A stretch of DNA of 64,000 bases from Prevotella sp. HJM029 (GTDB taxonomy: Bacteria; Bacteroidota; Bacteroidia; Bacteroidales; Bacteroidaceae). A model generated the notes under the pieces. The model worked only from the letters and a program-made list of their open reading frames with translations. It did no database searches and had not been told where the DNA came from. The position numbers and the translations under genes are program-made. Of this stretch, positions 58,105-64,000 are shown piece after piece (the first letter of the stretch is position 1; every line of letters begins with the position of its first letter). Location of the stretch: contig NZ_AZHT01000177.1 in the NCBI RefSeq assembly GCF_000599605.1, forward strand, positions 1-64,000, in the 5' to 3' direction.

Positions 58105-59379
58105 TTATTGGGTAACGCTTCCTGCCACGGCATTGGCCACTTCGGCACGCAAACGCACCACATTGGTTTTGTCAACGGGGTGGACAGCGTTGGTAAGAAG
58201 GATGATGGCGAGGTCGTTCTTGGGGTCAATCACAATCGAAGTGCCCGTATATCCCGTGTGACCGAAGGCGGCATCGCTCAGCAAATCGCCTTTGTTCGAG
58301 GCATAAGGTGATGACTTGTCCCAACCTAAACAGCGGCCGAAAGCCTCGAAACCAGCAGGAATTTGTTGCATTTTTTCAACCGTTAAGGGACTCAATATCT
58401 GCCGTCCTTGCCACGAACCTCCATTCAACAACATGGCACAGAGCACCGCAACGTCTTCGGCATTACTAAACAAACCCGCATTACCCGATATGCCTCCGTT
58501 CATCACCCGCGCCAAAGGGTCGTGCACAATGCCGCAGAGAATCTGGCCATTGGGTTGCTTTTCGGTGGGAGCGAGGGGGAGATTGTCAGCCTTTTCGCCC
58601 CGTTTCATCCAGCAAGGCTTGTCGGTTTCCACCCAAAAACCCTGTTTGTTGGGTGCGCAAGGAATGAAATCCGTGTGGTGCATGTGCAGGGGTTGAAACA
58701 CATGCTCGGCGCAATAGTCGCGCAAGGACTGTCCCGTTATCTGCTCAATGATATGTTGTAATGTGATGAAATTCAGGCAACTATACTGCATGTCGCACGC
58801 GGGTTTCTCGTTTCTGCGGCATGTTTCAATGTAATTCATTTGCCGGTCGGCATCCGGGAAACGCCCCTTCTTTTGCAAATCGGCCACAGGTGCATAGGAG
58901 GGCAGACCCGAAGTGTGGGTCAAAAGGTGCACGATGCGGATGACAACGCTATCGCCTTGCTCATCTTTCCAGTTCTGAAAATGAGGCAAATACAGCTGCA
59001 CAGGGTCGCTTAGTCGAAGCCTTCCTTGCTCCAATAGTTGCATGACAGCCATCGTTGTGGCCATCGATTTGGTGCACGAAGCCATGTCAAAGATGGTGTT
59101 TTCGGTCATTGGTAGGGGCGAAGGCAGCGTTTGTCGTTGGCCATAAGCCTTGAGATAGCCTATCTTTCCATGGCGCACGACGGCCAAAACGGCACCGGGC
59201 GTGCGACCTTCTCTGATGGCTTTGTCAATGCAAGCATCAGCCTGTTTCAGCCGAAGAGCATCCAATCCTACCACATCGGGTGTGGTTTTCTCAATGTGTT
59301 GTGCCGACATGACGGAGCCAAGCAGTAGACCTGCGAGGACAATGACACCACGTAAAGAATGTAAATTAAAATGTTTCAT
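58105..59379 (-). CDS. Serine hydrolase, class C beta-lactamase-like
   Basis: 424 residues with signal peptide (VIVLAGLLLGSVMSAQ). Serine beta-lactamase fold: SxxK in DMASCTKSMATTM (nucleophile Ser, ~residue 105), a YSCLN motif at the YxN position and GHTGYTG near the C-terminus. The HTSGLPSYAP loop is also conserved. Context with NamZ-like and symporter genes suggests a peptidoglycan-fragment amidase or carboxypeptidase rather than an antibiotic-resistance enzyme. Its start overlaps the symporter stop by 4 bp (ATGA). Last gene of the operon. Confidence 0.88.
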   Translation of the reverse strand: MKHFNLHSLRGVIVLAGLLLGSVMSAQHIEKTTPDVVGLDALRLKQADACIDKAIREGRTPGAVLAVVRHGKIGYLKAYGQRQTLPSPLPMTENTIFDMASCTKSMATTMAVMQLLEQGRLRLSDPVQLYLPHFQNWKDEQGDSVVIRIVHLLTHTSGLPSYAPVADLQKKGRFPDADRQMNYIETCRRNEKPACDMQYSCLNFITLQHIIEQITGQSLRDYCAEHVFQPLHMHHTDFIPCAPNKQGFWVETDKPCWMKRGEKADNLPLAPTEKQPNGQILCGIVHDPLARVMNGGISGNAGLFSNAEDVAVLCAMLLNGGSWQGRQILSPLTVEKMQQIPAGFEAFGRCLGWDKSSPYASNKGDLLSDAAFGHTGYTGTSIVIDPKNDLAIILLTNAVHPVDKTNVVRLRAEVANAVAGSVTQ

Positions 59380-60824
59380 GCGCGCGTTCCTTTTTTAATG
59401 AGCAGACAAAGACCGACGAAGGTGAACAAAGCATTCATCAACAACAGCTCATAGCTGAAGCGATAGCCGTTGAACCACTGCGCCGAATGGCAGTCAATGA
59501 AGTAGCAAAGCAGCGGCGAAGCAATGGCTACAAGCGGAATATAGCGGTCGTTGACGGCACGATGGGTGAGCAAGCCGAAGGCAAAGAGGCCGAGAATGGG
59601 GCCGTAGGTGTAGCTGGCTAAGGTGTAGACTGCATCGACCACGCTGGTGTTGTTGAACACATTGAATACCAAAATCACCACCATCATCGTGACAGCCATA
59701 CAGATATGCACCCATTTTCGTGTGCGGGTGGTCTGTTGTTCGTCGTCGCTTTTGCGGCCCAACACGTCTAAAGTGAACGAGGTGGTGAGGGCGGTTAGTG
59801 CCGATCCTGCCGCATTATAGGCCGAAGCTACCAAGCCGATGATAAACAAAAAGCCCACTACGAGGGGCAGATAGCCACCCGTTGCCACCGCAGGGAAGAG
59901 CTTGTCGCCTGTGGCTTCGATGCCTTTGGCCGCAGCAAACTGATAGAGTAGTACGCCCAACATCAAGAAAGCACTCACCACAATCAGCTGCAACACAATG
60001 CTCAGCAGCATGTTTTTTTGCGACTCCTTACTGTTTTTGCAACTCAAATTGCGTTGCATCATGTCCTGATCTAAGCCCGTTGTGGCAATCATCGTGAAGA
60101 TGCCGGCTAAGAATTGCTTCCAGAAATATTGTTTGTTGTTCACATCTTCGAAGTGAAAGGCATGGCTCATGGGGCTCGATGTAATATTTTTTAGTAGGGC
60201 AGAAAAACTTAGGTCCATACTATTTGCAATGAAAAAAATACACAAAACCACAGATGCTATCAGGCAACAAGTCTTCATGGTGTCGGCCCAAAGCACCGAT
60301 TTCACACCGCCTTCGTGCGTATAGAGCCACACAAAGAACACCGATACTGCCACATTGCAGGCGAAAGGGATGCCCAAAGGCCCGAAAGCCAAGAGCTGAA
60401 GGGTGGCACAAACCAAGAACAAACGCACCGCCGCACCGAGCATTTTGGATAGGAAGAAGAACCAAGCGCCAGTGACATAGGACGTTTTACCAAAGCGATT
60501 TTGCAGATATTCATAGACCGAAGTGAGCCCAATGCGATAGAACAGTGGCACAAGCACATAGGCGATGATGCACTGTCCCACAATAAAGCCCAACATCAGT
60601 TGCAGATAGCCGAAGCCACTTTGCGCCACCATGCCTGGTACCGACACAAAGGTGACGCCCGAAATGCTGGCACCAATCATGGCAAAGGCCACCACATACC
60701 AGCGCGATTGCCGGTTGCCCGAGAAGAAAGCAGCGTTGGAAGCATTCTTTTTTGCACGGAAAGAAATGTACAAAAGAAAGGCAAAGTAGAGAAATACAGT
60801 TGTTAAGATCAGTATAGGTGTCAT
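59376..60824 (-). CDS. Sodium:solute symporter family transporter
   Basis: 482 residues, about 13 membrane helices, SSS family: FFSGNRQSRWYVVAFAMIGA opens the core, SISGVTFVSVPG and GLDQDMMQRNLSCKNSKESQ are family motifs. It couples Na+ entry to uptake of a sugar-like substrate. Between the NamZ-like and serine hydrolase genes, it is a good candidate for an N-acetylmuramic-acid transporter, as proposed for MurT of Tannerella forsythia (context inference). 15-bp gap after the NamZ-like gene. Confidence 0.88.
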   Translation of the reverse strand: MTPILILTTVFLYFAFLLYISFRAKKNASNAAFFSGNRQSRWYVVAFAMIGASISGVTFVSVPGMVAQSGFGYLQLMLGFIVGQCIIAYVLVPLFYRIGLTSVYEYLQNRFGKTSYVTGAWFFFLSKMLGAAVRLFLVCATLQLLAFGPLGIPFACNVAVSVFFVWLYTHEGGVKSVLWADTMKTCCLIASVVLCIFFIANSMDLSFSALLKNITSSPMSHAFHFEDVNNKQYFWKQFLAGIFTMIATTGLDQDMMQRNLSCKNSKESQKNMLLSIVLQLIVVSAFLMLGVLLYQFAAAKGIEATGDKLFPAVATGGYLPLVVGFLFIIGLVASAYNAAGSALTALTTSFTLDVLGRKSDDEQQTTRTRKWVHICMAVTMMVVILVFNVFNNTSVVDAVYTLASYTYGPILGLFAFGLLTHRAVNDRYIPLVAIASPLLCYFIDCHSAQWFNGYRFSYELLLMNALFTFVGLCLLIKKGTRA

Positions 60825-60839
60825 GATTTTTTGTTGTAT

Positions 60840-62012
60840 TTACGAGTTAGGATAGAGCAGATAGGGGCGGCGTTGTTGCTTAAACCGTTCGACATCGTCG
60901 TGCCACATTGCTTTGATTTCGGCCGCGCTACAGCCTTCTTCAATCATGGTGCGCACATAATCGACACCCACAAGCTTCTCAAAAAATGAGGTAAAGAACG
61001 CGTCTCCGCGGTTCAGGTTGCGATAGGCGTTGATAACATACGATAGGTCGAAGCCCGCTTTCTGCACGCTGTCTTCGGGCAGTTGACTGAGGTCTATGCC
61101 CCAACAATGCTCATTTTCCAACGGCGGATGCTTGGCTCCCGGCACACTTCGGGGCGTGAAACTGTGACTATAGCCCACCATTTGCGGATGCCCATATTGC
61201 TGAAAGGGCAGCGAAGTGCCACGACCTAAGCTCACACACGTGCCTTCGAAGAGGCAAATGGCGGGGTAAAGGTAGACGGATTGCATGTTGGGTAGGTTGG
61301 GAGAGGGGGCAATTGGTAGGCGATAGCGTGTGGCATGGGTGTAGTTTTCGCAGGGGATGATGGTGAGCTTGCACTGCTTTTTGGTGCCCAACCAGCCTTC
61401 ACCATTGATCATGCGCGCCAATTCGCCGAGCGTAAGGCCATGCACCACGGGGATAGGCAGTGCACCAACACCCGAGAAATGCGATGCCTCTAACACCGGA
61501 CCATCCACATAAAACCCGTTGGGATTGGGGCGATCGAGTAGCAATACGGGCGTTCCCGTGTCGGCACACACCTGCATCAGCCGCAGCATGGCTATATAAT
61601 AGGTGTAAAATCGCAAGCCCACATCTTGAATGTCAATCACCAAAATGTCGGCTTTTTTCACCACATTAGGGTCGGGCTTACCGCTCGTTCCTTTGTAAAG
61701 TGAATAGATTTTAATGCCCGTTTGTGCGTCTACGCCGTCGTTTACATGTTCACCAGCATCGGCAGTGCCACGAAATCCATGTTCGGGGGCTAACACCCCG
61801 ACGACCTTAATGCCGTGTCCGAGCAGCACATCCAACAGATGTTGCTGACCAATGCAGCTGGTGTGGTTGGCAAAGAGCAACACCTTTTTGCCTTTGAGTT
61901 GAGGTAGATAGCGCGTTGTTTGTTCGGCTCCCGTGCGCACATCGTCGCCGTTTGCTGCTCTCATTGCGCAGCAACAGAAGCCCATGAGGAGGAGGAGAAT
62001 GAATTTTCTCAT
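60840..62012 (-). CDS. NamZ-like exo-beta-N-acetylmuramidase (DUF1343)
   Basis: 390 residues with signal peptide (MRKFILLLLMGFCCCAM). DUF1343 landmarks: LLFANHTSCIGQQHLLDVL, GVLAPEHGFRGTADAGEHVN, IDIQDVGLRFYTYYIAMLRL, DRPNPNGFYVDGPVLE, and GRGTSLPFQQYGHP. NamZ of Bacillus removes terminal MurNAc from peptidoglycan chains. Together with the symporter and serine hydrolase this suggests salvage of muropeptides. I chose the Met at 62012; an upstream Met at 62042 lies nearer the promoter box at 62040 and would be untranscribed. Confidence 0.88.
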   Translation of the reverse strand: MRKFILLLLMGFCCCAMRAANGDDVRTGAEQTTRYLPQLKGKKVLLFANHTSCIGQQHLLDVLLGHGIKVVGVLAPEHGFRGTADAGEHVNDGVDAQTGIKIYSLYKGTSGKPDPNVVKKADILVIDIQDVGLRFYTYYIAMLRLMQVCADTGTPVLLLDRPNPNGFYVDGPVLEASHFSGVGALPIPVVHGLTLGELARMINGEGWLGTKKQCKLTIIPCENYTHATRYRLPIAPSPNLPNMQSVYLYPAICLFEGTCVSLGRGTSLPFQQYGHPQMVGYSHSFTPRSVPGAKHPPLENEHCWGIDLSQLPEDSVQKAGFDLSYVINAYRNLNRGDAFFTSFFEKLVGVDYVRTMIEEGCSAAEIKAMWHDDVERFKQQRRPYLLYPNS

Positions 62013-62039
62013 TACAATATTAATTCGAGGTTGTGGCAG

Positions 62040-62047
62040 CAAAGATA
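62040..62047 (-). promoter_or_regulatory. -7 promoter box for the muropeptide-salvage operon
   Basis: TATCTTTG on the minus strand, ~28 bp before the start at 62012. It also excludes the alternative start at 62042. Confidence 0.6.
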
Positions 62048-62554
62048 AAACAAATCTTCGAAATAAACATCATTTTGATGGTTTTTCTTTTCATTTGATT
62101 TCAAGAGTAGCGGAAATAGGGGTTAAGACGCTTGCCATCCTTTGTGTGTTGCTCCTGTTGGGAATGGGACTTTTGGCGTTGGTTCTTCTCTTTCCTCCGC
62201 TGTGGGGATAAAGGCTTGTCGTTGCAGCTTTGTTTTTTTGACAGTCTATCAGTGGATGAGGGGATGACGTGGGGGTAGCCGATGTGCAGGAGTAAAATGG
62301 TCTTTGCTGGCTAATTGCTATGTGATGATGGGGTAAAGCAGCTTACTTTAGGCGATAAAATACGCCACATCGCTGGATAAAGTAGTGCAAAATAAAAGGG
62401 CATGGCTGCCAAATGAGTGGAAAGCCCATGACAAGGGATTTTCTAAAGGGTGCGCAGCAGAAAAATAAGGCGACAGAATGGGGCGTAGGTTTAAACTTAT
62501 AAAAAAATGTGCAAAGCATTAAATAGAAGTATTGTTTATCCACCAAAAAATTGC
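62048..62554. other. Divergent intergenic region
   Basis: About 500 bp between the muropeptide operon and eno. A plus-strand frame ending at 62211 encodes a hydrophobic stretch (LAILCVLLLLGMGLLALVLL) but has no good start or promoter. Otherwise I see no gene, repeat or terminator. Confidence 0.4.
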
Positions 62555-62562
62555 TATCTTTG
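62555..62562 (+). promoter_or_regulatory. -7 promoter box for eno
   Basis: TATCTTTG with TTG at 62532-62534 about 20 bp upstream. The eno start follows 36 bp downstream. Confidence 0.65.
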
Positions 62563-62571
62563 TGGCATTAA

Positions 62572-63906
<1,335 letters not shown>

Positions 63907-64000
63907 ATAGGTTTACCGATAACCGGGCTTTTGATGCTTGCTGTGATGAGCTTTGTGGTGTTTCTGCTGCAGTGCTGATTGGCAAAGGAGCATTGAAAGC

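Noticed and set aside
62066-62211. Hydrophobic plus-strand frame that could be a small membrane protein
   Set aside because: No ATG in a sensible position outside the antisense of the NamZ-like gene and no plus-strand -7 box; possible but unsupported.

Overview
The window reads as chromosomal DNA of a member of the Bacteroidales, most likely Prevotellaceae. The evidence is the TAnnTTTG-type promoters in front of many genes, PorU/PorV type IX secretion proteins, the acpP-fabF-rnc order with a long-tailed RNase III, a GH3-family protein, NamZ-type muramidase genes, and the general protein style. By eye the coding DNA is near 50% G+C. Genes lie on both strands in short operons. No rRNA, CRISPR array, transposase or complete prophage is present.

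Region by region. 1-2840 is an accessory edge: a truncated peroxiredoxin remnant, two unrecognised genes and two copies of a short transposon-like element with inverted ends. 2844-5502 holds an O-methyltransferase, aroQ, a divergent xerD and an orphan HicB-like regulator. 5503-11190 is the ribosomal operon rplM-rpsI-rpsB-tsf, flanked on both sides by gene-free repeat islands carrying inverted copies of one composite element. 11187-12203 is a DnaD-like unknown. 12501-17448 is a five-gene envelope-modification operon (phosphoethanolamine transferase-like, two acyltransferases, HAD phosphatase, GtrA). 17463-22419 holds a tandem pair of small membrane paralogs, an ORF6N gene, a possible structured RNA, a glutamine amidotransferase-dipeptidase fusion, an Lrp regulator and a decayed DUF4143 fragment. 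22467-29433 holds a polytopic membrane protein, ispF, porV and porU. 29434-30640 is a third repeat island.

30646-34474 contains a FAH-fold protein and rnc-fabF-acpP. 34799-39270 has dsbD, an L-cysteine desulfidase-like gene and a small DUF2335 pair. 39554-49349 has three tRNAs, MsrB-MsrA, SufE with a SpoU methyltransferase, divergent U32 and papain-like peptidases, a YifB ATPase and two envelope lipoproteins. 49630-57610 has a GH3 protein, an Ig-like lipoprotein, a DUF3108 protein, a sirtuin and three tandem FKBP isomerases. 58105-62012 is a muropeptide-salvage operon (NamZ-like, sodium/solute symporter, serine hydrolase), and enolase closes the window.

The most unusual signals are non-coding. 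They are (i) an array of about 13 contiguous degenerate 22-bp units behind the FKBP cluster; (ii) a 325-327 bp composite palindromic element in three full copies plus partial ones, two of which bracket the ribosomal operon in opposite orientation; (iii) an 88-bp tandem array of hairpin-bearing units; (iv) a 137-nt segment that can fold into a closed three-hairpin junction; and (v) promoter boxes ending only 5-6 nt before start codons, which predict leaderless mRNAs. All coordinates and pairings were read by eye; no alignment, folding or database search was run.
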